In this document: one piece after another, positions 9,733-20,752 of the stretch
How the letters are laid out: each line of letters opens with the position of its first letter
Position numbering within the stretch: position 1 is the first letter of the stretch
Source: Euptelea pleiosperma
Taxonomy: Eukaryota; Streptophyta; Magnoliopsida; Ranunculales; Eupteleaceae
NCBI GenBank assembly: GCA_035048495.1
Contig: CM068553.1
Location: forward strand, 26,746,978-26,810,977
Length of the DNA stretch: 64,000 nt
Reading direction: 5' to 3'
Position numbers and translations under genes: made by a program
Notes under the pieces: model-generated
Databases searched by the model: none
What the model saw: the letters and a program-made list of their open reading frames with translations, nothing else
Told to the model about the DNA's origin: nothing

Positions 9733-12700
9733 TGAAAGTAAGGTTTCTCCGTGTCGTCAGATCGAAAACCCTAGATTTCAACAATATTTGTAATCTGAGA
9801 CTTTAATTCCTGCAAAATATCTTCACACAGTGGTAAGTCGGATGTCGAATCCGCACTCGGGGTTAAGGACAGAATTTATCGGAACACGAAAACACAAAAA
9901 ATGCTTAAAGTGGTGGAAGGGTGAGAATGGTGATGTGATCGATTTTTAAAATATTCTTTTGGAGTAAGATTAATGAACTATTTAAGCAAGAATAAAAGAA
10001 AATAGAAAATACCAAAATAATAAAATTCAACTCAATTTATTGAATGATCAAACGAGTGTATAGAAATTTAACAAATTAAGCAAAAACTAATTTAGAAAGC
10101 AAACAATTGAAATGAAACTCAAAAGCAATTTAGAGAGAGAGAATCAGAAATTAAGTAGAGAGAGAAAGTGAGAGAAACAAGACTTAGAGAGAGAAATGCG
10201 GTTTTAGAGAGGGAAAACTAATTTAGAAAACAATTTAGAGAGAGAGAGAGAGAGGAATGTAGAGAGGGAAAGTAAGAAATTAGAGAGAGATCACTTACCA
10301 TGAACCTACCGAAGGAGGAGTGCATCCTGATGCAAGAAAGGTAGCATTTGATTGGTAAGATGGAGGAGTAGATCGTAAAGGTGCAACCATGCAACTTGGC
10401 ATTGCTGTGGTTGAAGGAGGAGGAAGTTGCAACACCGTTGCAGGTCTGGGGCTTGGCCTTGGGGTGCAGCAGGTAGTGCACGTGATGATGAAGATCACAG
10501 CTGTGAAGGCAAGAATGCAGCAGCGACAAACACCGACCAATGGAGGAGAAGGAGCTCGCTGGTAGCTTTTGCAGTCGAGTAGAGCCGTGGGGCTTGTGAG
10601 GATCTCTCTTGCTGGTTCGCAGGTAGCAATGTACAGCAAGTGGAAATGAAGAGGTGGCGGTGGAGGATCTCTTGTGGCTGGTGACGGCTTAGATGCGATA
10701 TAGCCGAAGGTGCTTACGGTGGTCAGGAGGATTGATGAAGTGGTTCGGCCAGGAGATGTACTGCAGGTGCTTGCGGTGAAGATGAAGCTGCTTTGGATGG
10801 AGGTCAACACGGGGTTGCAGGAGCAGGGAGGATCAACACCTCGTGAGCGCAGTGAAGGGATCTGCAAAACAACAGTGGAAGGGGCAGCGTTGTTGCTGAT
10901 TTGGCTAGAGCTACCCACGGTGGAGGTTGCTGGGATTTGCAGCTCCGTGGAGGAATAGATGGCCGGAATCAATGGCGATAGTAAGGGGTGGAGTTCCGGC
11001 AAGTAGCTATGAAGAAAGAATGCCGGTGGATAAGGTGTTACAGGTTTGTGGTGCGACCAGCAAGGGGGAGGAAAGGTGAGACGGCAGGTTGGAGGTTGTT
11101 GGTTGCCCAGCAACGTATGAAACTGGAGTTGAGGGCAGCAAGGCTGGTGTTTCTAATTCAGAACCGAACCAGATCTGGTTCATGGAGTTGCAGTCAAAGG
11201 GGTTGTGCGTTCCTGAAGGAGATTGGAGCAGCCACGTGATTGAAGGAGAGATGCACAACGGCTTTAATAGAGGTGGTAAACACGGTTCTGTTTTAGGAGT
11301 GCAACAGGTGGGGAGAAAAGATGAAATTGCTGGAATAGATGGAGAAGCCAGCACAGGGAACTTTCTGGTGTGTGCAGCAGGTGAGAGATTGCCTGAGTTT
11401 GCAAAGCTCGACCAAGGTGAGAAGAACCCGACCAAACTGTGGTTGCTGAAGTGACAAACCAGTGAGGAAGATGGAGAGAAGGAGGAGGTCCAGCCGGAGT
11501 TGGAGGTCCAACCGTTCCGAGAGGAGGGAGTGCTGCACGTGAAGGAGGTGCAGTAGTGAATGGAGTGCAACCAGCAAGTGTGGGAAGAAGAAAGAGAATG
11601 GTTGAGAGAAGAAGGGAGAGAGAAAGTGTAGGGGGAGGGAACCAACCAAAGAATCTCTTCTTAATTAAAGGGGAAAGAAAGGAAATCGTGGGAGAAGGGG
11701 AGGTATCCACGTGGAGGAGATGAAAGAATCTCTCATTTTGTTGGAGAGATAAGTTCTCCAAGGTGAGGTGGCGAAGTGAGGAGGTTATGGAAAGAAAGAG
11801 GAATCGGTCACGCCCCCTAGAAGGTCTAAAGTGTCTGAGCAGTAGAAGGTGGCCCAGCAGCTGAAGAGAATCCCAGCGCAGATCTCCTGGAATTGCTTCA
11901 GGCATCGCAAGTGCACCGGGATGCCTTCCACCCGATTATTCCTACCCTTCTTTCCAGCATTTAGTAGCATTAACCCACTCGCAAGGTTGCCTGCACTATT
12001 TTGTAATCCCCTACTTCCGCCAAGTCATTCGAGGAATTAGCATCCAAATCTTCTCCTTCATGTGAAATGTATCTAATCAAACAATTCGGCATCCCCAAAT
12101 CCAAATTTAATTTCTTCGCTCATTCCCGCTGGAACAATTTTGTCTTTTTCATCCGGGCTGGCATCTGTCAATTTCTCATATCGGTATACTCCTACTGGAA
12201 TTGGTAGCTTTAACGGATACTTACCCTTTACCCCAGCCGCCTTTTTGTAAATTGCATCGAGTTGTACTATTTCTTTTTTTATATTACCCAAGTGCATAAG
12301 CCCCTTTAGAGATAGGGGCGAGCCATGAGCGAATGCATCAGTTAGCCATCTGGGATGAAGACGTGGCTTACTCGGCTTCCGCATCTGACACAGGCGTCTG
12401 ATTCTATATGTACCAGTCTCCACGTCTCGAAATTCATTCCATGGCTTCTCTTTCTACTCCTTGCTCCGCATCCCCTGGATGAGGAACACGCCATGAATGC
12501 AAGTATCGGTTGACAACATTGAAATAATTCTTGTGCCATCTCTCATTTCCGAAGTCGTCCCATGGATTTGGGACTGGGGGGACTGGGATTTTCAAATCCG
12601 CCTTCCTGATTCTCCCGGAAGCGTAGGTGATTTCTCCCCAACAAGCAACGGATGAGCGCCTAGCGCGAAAGCCGTTGCGCATTAGCGCATCTGTTTTCTT

Positions 12701-13413
12701 GCTGGGTGTAAAGGATATGAGACCGAAAAGAGCTTCGAATTGGCTTCAAACATATATTTTGAGATGATTCAATCGACTAGCTAGGGAGGAAGGAACAAGC
12801 ATGTGGACACGGGTCATGGGTCATGGGCCAAGATAGATAGAGAGCAAAATAGGAGAGAGGTGAGAGAAAATACAAAAATAATAGAACTAGAGGGTCTTGA
12901 AACTTGGTCTTCTTTATTCTCCTTCATCCTCTCCACCAATTAGTCAACTAGCTTTTGATGTCAATTGGTGTGGCTTTTAACTCCTTAGTCCTTCTCTTGG
13001 TCTTCAAATCTTCCGCTCTCTCTCGGTCATTGGTCATTGGTCCGTCTTTACGATCCTCTAGCTTTACCCGCGCGTACTTGGCTTCTATCTTCTTATCCTA
13101 GCCTGCTGGCTCTTTAAGCTTTGATAGAGGTCTTCTGTGATTGATCATGGGCCCGCTAGTCTTAAGAATCGTCTGATAGTGTCTCTTGCAAGTAAAAAAG
13201 CGCGTAATGAGATTCAACTAAAACGGCTTGATACTAGACTATCCGAAATGCGTATATTCCATGCAAATAGTTGATTTTCGTCTAAAGAATGTATTCTACA
13301 CAATTGAAGAAACTATTACGTGGAAAAGTCAATGAAAAGATAAGTTTTACGTAGGAGAATGTGACATCGCTATAAGGATAATTGATTAAAATAATACTTT
13401 TGAACGAATATCA
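9733..13413 (-). repeat. Athila-type solo LTR carrying extra sequence
   Basis: On the minus strand it begins TGATATTCGTTC (13413) and ends ACTTTCA (9733). It is colinear, in inverted orientation, with the plus-strand LTR at 61613-63262, sharing for example the blocks with CCCGAGTGCGGAT, a GGTAAG string followed by CTCTCTAA, CATTTCGGATAGT and TTGGCCCATGACC. Flanks are GTGAA (9728-9732) and GTGAG (13414-13418), a 5 bp target duplication with one change. No internal sequence or second LTR is attached, so it is a solo LTR produced by LTR-LTR recombination. At 3.68 kb it is about 2 kb longer than its partner; the extra length lies in low-complexity DNA at about 10.3-11.6 kb and in a distinct block at about 11.76-12.77 kb. 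Confidence 0.75.
12070..12720 (-). pseudogene. unrecognised coding fragment inside solo LTR
   Basis: Two minus-strand frames (12682-12434 and 12423-12073) fit end to end after one frameshift and give about 200 residues of normal composition, with strings such as NPWDDFGNERWHKNYFNVV and HPRWLTDAFAHGSPLSLKG. The first frame is open for some 15 codons upstream of its first ATG. The second ends in a stop, and a shifted frame continues with SHEGEDLDANSSNDLAEVG near 12050-11990. I do not recognise the protein. The block has a higher GC content and lacks the CT-rich repeats of the surrounding LTR, and it has no counterpart in the partner LTR at 61613. It could be a captured gene fragment or a piece of another element. 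Confidence 0.4.
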
Positions 13414-13418
13414 GTGAG

Positions 13419-13789
13419 CAAAAAGTAATTCTCGTTAGTTGAGACTAAGTAGTAGCTTAGTTATTTGTTTCAACTGGATATGTTATAATCCATGATTTAA
13501 ATAATATAATATTACTCGTGTTGAGTATTAGACAGTAGATGTAGGTATAGAGTCACCTAATCACTATAAACATTTATCTCGTGTGATTGTAATTGTTTGC
13601 ATATCTTGTTTCATATAGCTCTCTCTTTGTTCTGTGAATGATTTGAATTTTGGTTTATTGATTATTTTTTGCCTTGTATGATTATTAAATTTAAATCCGA
13701 CTTTAATCTGCAAAGAAATTATAATTTGTTCTATTCACCCCCCCCCCCTCCCCTCTAGGACTTATCATGGTAATTAAAAGGGAATTGCA
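13419..13789 (+). repeat. 5' LTR of plus-strand copia element, second segment
   Basis: This is the 3' part of the LTR interrupted at 9733-13413. It contains a run of C residues (13738-13748) followed by CTCTAGGAC, similar to the C-rich block near the end of LTR B, and ends TTGCA immediately before the primer-binding site. Confidence 0.55.
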
Positions 13790-13803
13790 ATTGATATCAA
13801 AGC
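13790..13803 (+). other. copia primer-binding site
   Basis: ATTGATATCAAAGC is two changes away from ATTGGTATCAGAGC, the usual site for initiator tRNA-Met priming. It is followed by gag after about 60 bp, which confirms a plus-strand copia element. Confidence 0.7.
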
Positions 13804-13864
13804 ATAGGTCACTCTGAGAGGGTTTAACAACCCGAGTGTGATCCTTAGTTCCCTTGGAATAACT

Positions 13865-14715
13865 ATGAGCCAAAAGGAATTCTCTGTGTCTAGACCTCTT
13901 CTATTTAATGGTACTAACTATGGCTACTGAAAGGCTAGAATGAGGACTTCCTTAAATCACTTGATGAACGAAATTGGAAATCAGTGGAATTAGGATGGAC
14001 ATCCCTTACTATTGCAACTACTGTTGGTGATTTAACTACTATTACTGTTAAGGCTAAATTGAATAGAGTATAGGAAATAAGGAAAACAAAGCTTTAAATG
14101 CTATACACTGTTTTATCTTCTGATGAGTTTAAAAGAATAATTGCATATGAGACCTCGAAACAAGCATGTGACATTTTGGAAATGACCAATGAAGGAACTA
14201 ATTCAGTTAAGGTATCAAAACTTCAAATGCTCACTACGCAGTTTGAAATCATAAGAATGATTGATTATGAAAGTTTCATCCTAAAATAACGGCTATTGAA
14301 GAAAGTAAAAATCTGTACCTAATAAAAATAGAAGAATTAATAGAGTAAATCCAAACATTTGAACTTAAGCTTCAAATGCCTAAGAAAAGAGGATTTGCTT
14401 TAAAAACCTCTAAAAGCAATTGAGAGAAGAAACTGACTCTGACGAGTCTAATAACCTTGAAGATGAAGTTACACTTTTTGCTAAAAAATTCATTAGAAAT
14501 AAAGAAAATAAAAATATTGTGCAAAGGAATAAAAAGCCTTTTGAAAAATTTGATAAATATAAAAAGAGATAATAACAAAGATGAAATTCAATGTTATAAA
14601 TGCAGAGGTTATGGTCATATCTCTACTGAATGTCCCAACAATATTAAGAAAGGAAAAACCAAAGCTATGAAGGTTGCTGCTTGGGACATGGATAGTGAAG
14701 AATCCGATACGTAAA
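13865..14715 (+). pseudogene. copia gag, decayed
   Basis: The ATG at 13865 starts MSQKEFSVSRPLLFNGTNYGY, the standard copia gag N terminus, followed by a TGA where Trp is expected. At 14098-14280 it reads ACDILEMTNEGTNS and KVSKLQMLTTQFE. At 14590-14635 an intact CCHC zinc knuckle is seen (CYKCRGYGHISTEC). Several frameshifts separate these parts. The protease and integrase that should follow are missing: reverse transcriptase remnants start directly after 14715, so about 2 kb has been deleted. Confidence 0.8.
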
Positions 14716-14719
14716 TGAA

Positions 14720-16058
14720 CAAAGCCAGGTTGGTGGCTTAATGATATTCTCAAATTGAAGGCATTGATTTTTATTATACTTTTTCTCCGGTAGCTAAATT
14801 ATAAAATATTAGGATTATCTTAGGATTAGCATGTGTTTTAAAATTTAAACTCTATCAAAGTGATATTAAAAATGCTTTTTAAATGAAATTCTAGAATAAG
14901 AAGTTTATGTAGAGCAACTGAAAGGATTTGAAGACCCACATAAAAATAATTATGTTTATAGGCTTAAGAAAGCTTATATGTGGGTTGAAACAAGCTCCTA
15001 GAACTTGGTATAAAAGATTAACTCAATTTCTATTAGAAAATAGATTCACAAGAGGAACAGTTGAAAAAATGATGTTTATCAAGAAAAGAGATAATAAAGT
15101 GTTGATATCTCAAATATATTTTTGATAATATATTCTTTGGCTCAACTACTGAAAGTATGCTTTAGAATTTGCAGAAGTTATGAAATCTAAATTCAAGATG
15201 AGCATTGAAGGTGAACTGAATTTCTTTCTAGGACTTCAAGTTAAACAATTATATAATGGAATCTTTCTTCCCAATCTAAATATTTTAAAGAATTAATTAA
15301 GAAATTTGGCCTAAAATCATCTAAATCTTCACACTCCCATGAGCACTAGCATTAAGCTTATAAAGGATTTAACTAGAAAATCAATCGATCAAACGATCTA
15401 TAGGAGCATGATTGGTAGTCTTCTCTATCCTACAGTGAGTAGATTCGATATTGTCTTTAATACAGGAGCTTTTGCTAGGTATCAATCTGACCCGAAAGAA
15501 TCTCATATCTCTGTTGTTAATAGAATTATTAAGTATGTTAGTGGTACCATTGAATACGGTCTCTGGTATCCCCTTGAGACTAATAGTGGTATTGTGGGTT
15601 ATTCGGATGCCGATTGGGTAAGAAATGCCAATGATCAGAAAAGCACCAATGGTGGGTATTTTTATATTGATAATTGTTTGGTAGCTTGGCACATCAAAAA
15701 CAAAATGTTATATCTTTATCTACTGTTGAAGCGGAATATTTTGTCGCTGACAATTGTTGTGCACAGTTAATGTAGATGAAACAAATGATTTTGGATTATG
15801 GAATTAATTAATGATCTATTAATTTATTCTATAATAACACGAGTGCGATCTGTATTTTAAAAAAATCATGTACAACACTCTCGGACCAAGCACATTGATA
15901 TTCGACATCACTTTATTAGAAAGTTGGTTGAAGAACAGATAATTTCATTAGAATATGTGAACATAGAAATTCAACTTGCATATATTTTGACCAAACCCTT
16001 AGACTCTTTTAGATTTGAATATCTGATGAAGTCTATTGGTGTTTGTCCTATTGATTGA
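14720..16058 (+). pseudogene. copia reverse transcriptase-RNase H, decayed
   Basis: The conserved blocks are FSPVAKL (14783), KLYQSDIKNAF (14850), LICGLKQAPRTWYKRL (14975-15020), ELNFFLGLQV (15215), RSMIGSLLYPTVSRFDIVF (15403-15460) and, for RNase H, GYSDADWVRNANDQKSTNGG (15598-15655) and TKHIDIRHHFIRKLVEEQI (15885-15940). The catalytic YVDD motif is degraded to YFDN with a frameshift near 15115. The frame ends at a TGA at 16058. Many stops and shifts show an old copy. Confidence 0.85.
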
Positions 16059-16329
16059 ATTTTGTTTGGTACTGACAGAATTAATTGGAGTCTCTTTCAA
16101 AAAATTATCTTCGATTTTTCAGTTAGTATAAACAATAAATCATCTCGGTAGATGGTTAGTTGTTGTTTGTCTTTGTTGTTACTATCTCTAGTTGATTACT
16201 TCATTTGATTTTTTCTGGTAAAATGACTTGATGAAGAAATGTATATTTTGGTGGAATTCGTGGATATATGATTAATATTTTGATCTATTGGAATTGTTGG
16301 GTCTTTTGGCTTTTCGAAAATGAGTTTAC

Positions 16330-16624
16330 GGAGTCGAGCCGACCGCAAATATTGTCAGGCCGACCTCAATTTTTTTTAGTGTTTGGGTATTCATTTTTGG
16401 AGGTTACGGAGTCGGTCCGACCTCCATATATGACCGATCGACCATCGTCTCAGTGATCATTTTGTCCGACTGACCGAACAAATTGATCGGTTGACTGCCA
16501 TCTGTTTATTTAGCCAGGTCAACCGAACAAAATGTTGGGTCGACCATGCCTCGAACCCAAATCGCAATGCAATTTCGCAGGTGGACCGACCCATGTCCAG
16601 TCCACTGCCCTCTCATATATTTTT
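16330..16624 (+). promoter_or_regulatory. candidate internal promoter of env-like ORF
   Basis: About ten motifs built on GACCGAC or GTCGACC occur between pol and the third ORF: 16333, 16356, 16410, 16430, 16465, 16486, 16517, 16538, 16580 and 16599. They resemble the motifs in this element's LTR at 8926-9060. A TATA-like CATATATTTTT lies at 16613-16623, about 180 bp upstream of the ORF start, and the leader between is pyrimidine-rich. The promoter role is inferred from the layout. Confidence 0.45.
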
Positions 16625-16802
16625 GTTCTTTTGGTTTTTTGGTTCATTTACACCATTTAGAAACCTTAGAAACTATCCAAGAGCTTCCTCATATCACCTA
16701 AAACCCATTTGATCCTCCAAATCTTATTTCTTACTAGAGATTTCTACTCTCCACCATTTTCCTAATTTTTGGTGTAGTCTTTTTCTTCATTTACTCTTTA
16801 TA

Positions 16803-17725
16803 ATGGCACCTAAATGAAAGAGAACTATAGGTTAATCTTCTTCAAATGACCCTTATCCCCTCAACCTCTTCATCAATCCTATGGTGAGAGCGAGCTTTAT
16901 GAAGACTTTTATCAAGAGACCAGTTGCAGTGGAGCAAGGCGTGATCAAGAAGTATTTTATTCCTACTGGAGTCCTTGATCTTCTAGAATCAGTAGGTTGG
17001 TCTAAACTTCTTTCAGTATCTGGTGTTGCTTATCATGAGTTTCTTATGTTGTTCTATGTAAACATGAATAATCCTGACCCTGAAGGTCCCTATCTTAATT
17101 CTGAAGTTAGGGGAGTTCGATTCAAGATCACACTTTCTCTGATCTCTAAATTTTCTAGTCTTCTCTGTGTCTCTTATGGAGGCATTTTCCCTCCTTCCTT
17201 GCCTCTTACCAACAAGAAGGCAATTTCCAAAGCCATTTATGGCAAAGTTGTTCGTTGGACCTCTGATTTTGAGTACCATGGAGCTATCGTAAGCGTTCGT
17301 TACCCTTTTGTATTTTGGTTTCCAAAATTCTGAAACATTTCAAAGTTCTTATTTTTTATTTTGATGAAACCATTCACCAAATTTCTCCCATCAATGAAGC
17401 CACATATAACAAGATGCACGAAGGTGAGGCTTCTGTTCCTGCCTTGACTTCTGGCACACGTCGATCTTCTGTCTCTACATCTATTGCAGCCCTTTCATCC
17501 AAGATGGAAGGTCTTTGTTCGTCTATTGATACTATTTCTCGACGATAGCAGCGAATCACTACATTCTTCAGGTTCAGTATACCTGATTTTCTAGAGTCAC
17601 CACCAGAAGAGACCACAACACCAGCCGCAGTTGCAGATGAAGACGAAGAAGAAGAAGAAGCCAGAGTCGATGAGGACGAGGACGATGAGATGGTGATGAT
17701 GTTGCTTATGATGATGATGAGTAGA
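16803..17725 (+). pseudogene. env-like third ORF of plus-strand copia element
   Basis: An ATG at 16803 begins MAPK, followed by an early stop. The longest open part (16881-17333) contains RPVAVEQGVIKKYFIPTGVL and LLESVGWSKLLSVSGVAYHE, then FLMLFYVNM, which is the pattern of the putative plant transposon protein domain seen in some copia third ORFs. A frameshift near 17320 leads to a second part with an acidic tail (DEDEEEEEARVDEDEDDEM, about 17638-17690). Its function is unknown. Position after RNase H matches the minus-strand element, where the equivalent ORF is at 6597-5160. Confidence 0.65.
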
Positions 17726-18162
17726 GCATTATTGCTCTTTCGATTTGTCTGATCCTTAGTACTTTCTTATCATTTGAGATGTTTATTTGATACTCTCGGT
17801 ATGTACTATTTGATACCCTATTACTTTGGTTTGGTGTGGATTTGATGGTCAGCACTAGTGACCATAACTATTTGATGTGGATGGATATATTTGCTTATCT
17901 CTCTATACATATTATTAGGGATGAAATTGCTTATCGATATTTTATTGATGATGATGGATTCTATTTTATCATGAATATTTTAATTTGATCATCTCAATTT
18001 GGGTATTCTTCCCTTTGTCAATAGATGAGAACTGTTTAGGAAGTTTCTAAATAGTGGTACCCTAGTTCATGCCACTTTGGGTTCATGGAACTATCGTTTA
18101 GTTCGCTCGAGTTATTCGAGGTTCCAGTAACGTTTGTTGACTATTTCTTCTATTTTGAAGAA
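17726..18162. other. no gene seen; 3' remnant of copia element
   Basis: AT-rich sequence with no domain and no recognisable polypurine tract or 3' LTR. The copia element therefore lost its 3' end before or when the gypsy fragment at 18163 came to lie beside it. Confidence 0.4.
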
Positions 18163-20752
18163 ATGGGAGATCAAGAACCACCCCGTGCGATGACCTTAAA
18201 GGAGTACACGTACCCCACAAGGTCTAGTTAGCCTTCATGTATTATGCTACCTACTGCCACCGCCAATTTTGAATTGAAATATGGCTTGATACAGATGCTC
18301 CCAATCTTTCGTGGGGTAGTTTCTGAAAATCCGTACCAACATGTTAGAGAATTCGAGGATATTTGTAATACAATGAAATACCAGCAAATGACTGATGAAT
18401 CTCTCGAACTTAGGTTGTTCTCATTCTCCTTAAAGAAAAAAGCAAGGCTTGGTTGCAAGCCTTACAGGGGTAGGGTTAGCTGAAGCCTTTTATAAAAAAT
18501 TCTACTCCAAACAGAAAATCGAGACAGTCTGTCAAACCGTCAACACGTTCCATAAAAAAGAAAGGGAAACACTGTAAACGTATTTTGAAAGATTTAAGGA
18601 TCTCTTACTCAAATGCCCTCACCACGGCTTCGATAAAATTAATCTTATCCAAATCATTTACAAAGGTATGGACAACCTTACTAAGACCATGGTCGAGTCT
18701 TTCTGTAATGGCGGTTCCACTGAAAAGAATGTGTACGACGCATGGGAATATATAGAAGATATAGTTAAAACATGCTACAATGTGAACCAATTAGCACTGA
18801 ACCTCGGAAACCCACCACCACCAGCATGGGTGGTATCCATAGGGTCGAGTCAAGTTTTGAGAGCGTTGTCGCAATGGCCGCACTAGTGAGAAGGATTGAA
18901 GCCTTAGATATGAACAAAGGAGGGAAACCTCATGCAATTGAACCATCTAAATTTATGGAATCTCCCATCTATGTCCTTTGTTATAGTTATGACCATCTGG
19001 TTGAAGATTGTTGTGTTACCTATAGTCAAAGTTGAGCAAGCCAATGTACTTTGCATTTCGTAAGCCCAATCCGAACAACAACCTATATAATGACACTTAC
19101 AATCCTTGTTGGAGTCACCTCCCAAATCTCTTATGGAAACAACCACAAGAACTGGGGGATCATCATCCTTCCCAGGACCTAGTCAGCACCCCTCACATAC
19201 TCAACAATACCCTCCGAGTAACCAGTTTACACAAGGTAACCATTTTGCTACTCCACCACCAGTCCATCCCTATGTACCTTCCAATAAGAGAAAATCATCT
19301 TTGGATGACATATTCCAGCAATTCATGCAGAGCCAACAACAAACACATCAGACCCAAGCCCAGATCAATCGGGCTAATCCTCAGGCAATGGCCAAAATTG
19401 AGGTCCAACTCGGTCAAATAGCAACGTCAGTAAGAGGGAGAGAGAAATGGGCAATTTCTTAGTCAAACATTTCCCAATCCAATGGACAACTCATTGCTTA
19501 AAACGTCCCCAAGGGACAATTTGAAATTTGTAGTAGTTCAAGAGTACCCCATTTTGAAGTCCAGGCTATTCACACTCTACAGTCTGGGAGGCAAGTGGAC
19601 AATAAAGTCCAACTTCCCGAGAAAACCCGTGATAATGAAACTATTTAGAACAAGGATGAGGGGTATGTGGCCCAAGCAAGGAAGAAAAGAAGATCAAGTT
19701 CTTCCACTTGAACCTCCAATCAAACCCTATGAACCAAAGCTCTATTTCCTCAAAGGTTACAAGGTAATAGAATGTTCATTTTATGAGATTTTAGAAGTAT
19801 TTAAAAAACTTCAAATCAACATACCCTTCTTAGATGCCATCAAGCAGATCCCTTCCTATTCAAAGCTTTTAAAGGACCTCACCACCATCAAAAGGAAAAC
19901 CAATATCCCTCACTCGTGTCTCACCTAACAAACAATTGCTCCTAAGTATAAAGATCCTAGATGCCCCACTATTTCCATAAGAATATGAGACACTGTGGTT
20001 GAGCAACGCCTTCCGGACTTGGGAGCTAGTGTGAACCTTTTGTCCTACTCTGTGTACCAACAATTAGATTTGGGGGAGTTGAAACCCACATATATCACTT
20101 TGAGCCTCGCAAATAGGTCTGTAAAGATTCTTAAGGGAATTATAGATGTGATTGTCGAAGTCAATGAATTTTACTTCCTTGTAAACTTTGTTGTCTTAGA
20201 AACTGAGCGAGTCATGAACCTCGACAGTCACATTCTTTTGATTTTAGGCCGACCATTCCTTGCCACTTCTGCTGCAATTATTCAATGTCGAAATGGAGTA
20301 ATGAATTTGGAATTTGGTAAAATGACGCTCCAACTTAATGTATTCCACAGTAGCAACTAAGCCCATGAAATGGATGACCACGAGGAGATCCACATGATAG
20401 TAACCTGATCAATAATTCTTTTGAGGATTCATGTTATACTAATCCCTTAGAGAAGTGCTTGGCCCAATTTGGCCTATATATCGATGTTGATAAATCCATT
20501 AGAGATGTAAATGTCTTATTAGACTCAGTTCCCCTCATGGACACCAGTGGGTGGAGAGCAAAGGTAGAATCCTTACCTATCTCCACATCTGTGCCAGTCC
20601 CATCCCTTATTGAGCCCCTCAAATTGGAACTCAAGCTTTTACCCAAAACATTGAAGTATGTCTTTCTTGGCAATGCAGAGACCTTACCTATCATAGTTGC
20701 CTCAGGTCTAGGGAAGGAACAAGAAGGAAACTCTCTAACCCTGCTATGATAA
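18163..20752 (+). pseudogene. Ty3/gypsy gag-protease fragment, Athila/Tat type
   Basis: The start MGDQEPPRAMTLKEYTYPT is followed by ANFELKYGLIQMLPIFRGV and NPYQHVREFEDICNTMKYQQ, the gag pattern of the Athila/Tat group. Further gag pieces are DDIFQQFMQSQQQTHQTQAQ and IEVQLGQIATSV (19290-19430). The protease reads DLGASVNLLSYSVYQQLDLG (20013-20070) and ILGRPFLATSAAIIQCRNG (20240-20300); DLGA replaces the classical DSG/DTG, which is usual in this group. The segment ends at the linker before reverse transcriptase (LLPKTLKYVFLGNAETLP, 20637-20690) and stops at 20752. Frameshifts and stops occur throughout. No LTR is attached on either side. Confidence 0.8.

Noticed and set aside
10295..11905. Several overlapping open frames of 110-270 codons rich in Ser, Pro, Thr and Leu
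   Set aside because: They lie in CT-rich, low-complexity DNA of the solo LTR, overlap in many frames, and have no recognisable domain.
12070..12720. Assignment of the unknown coding block to an integrated virus or an organelle gene
   Set aside because: No motif of either kind could be recognised; left as unknown.
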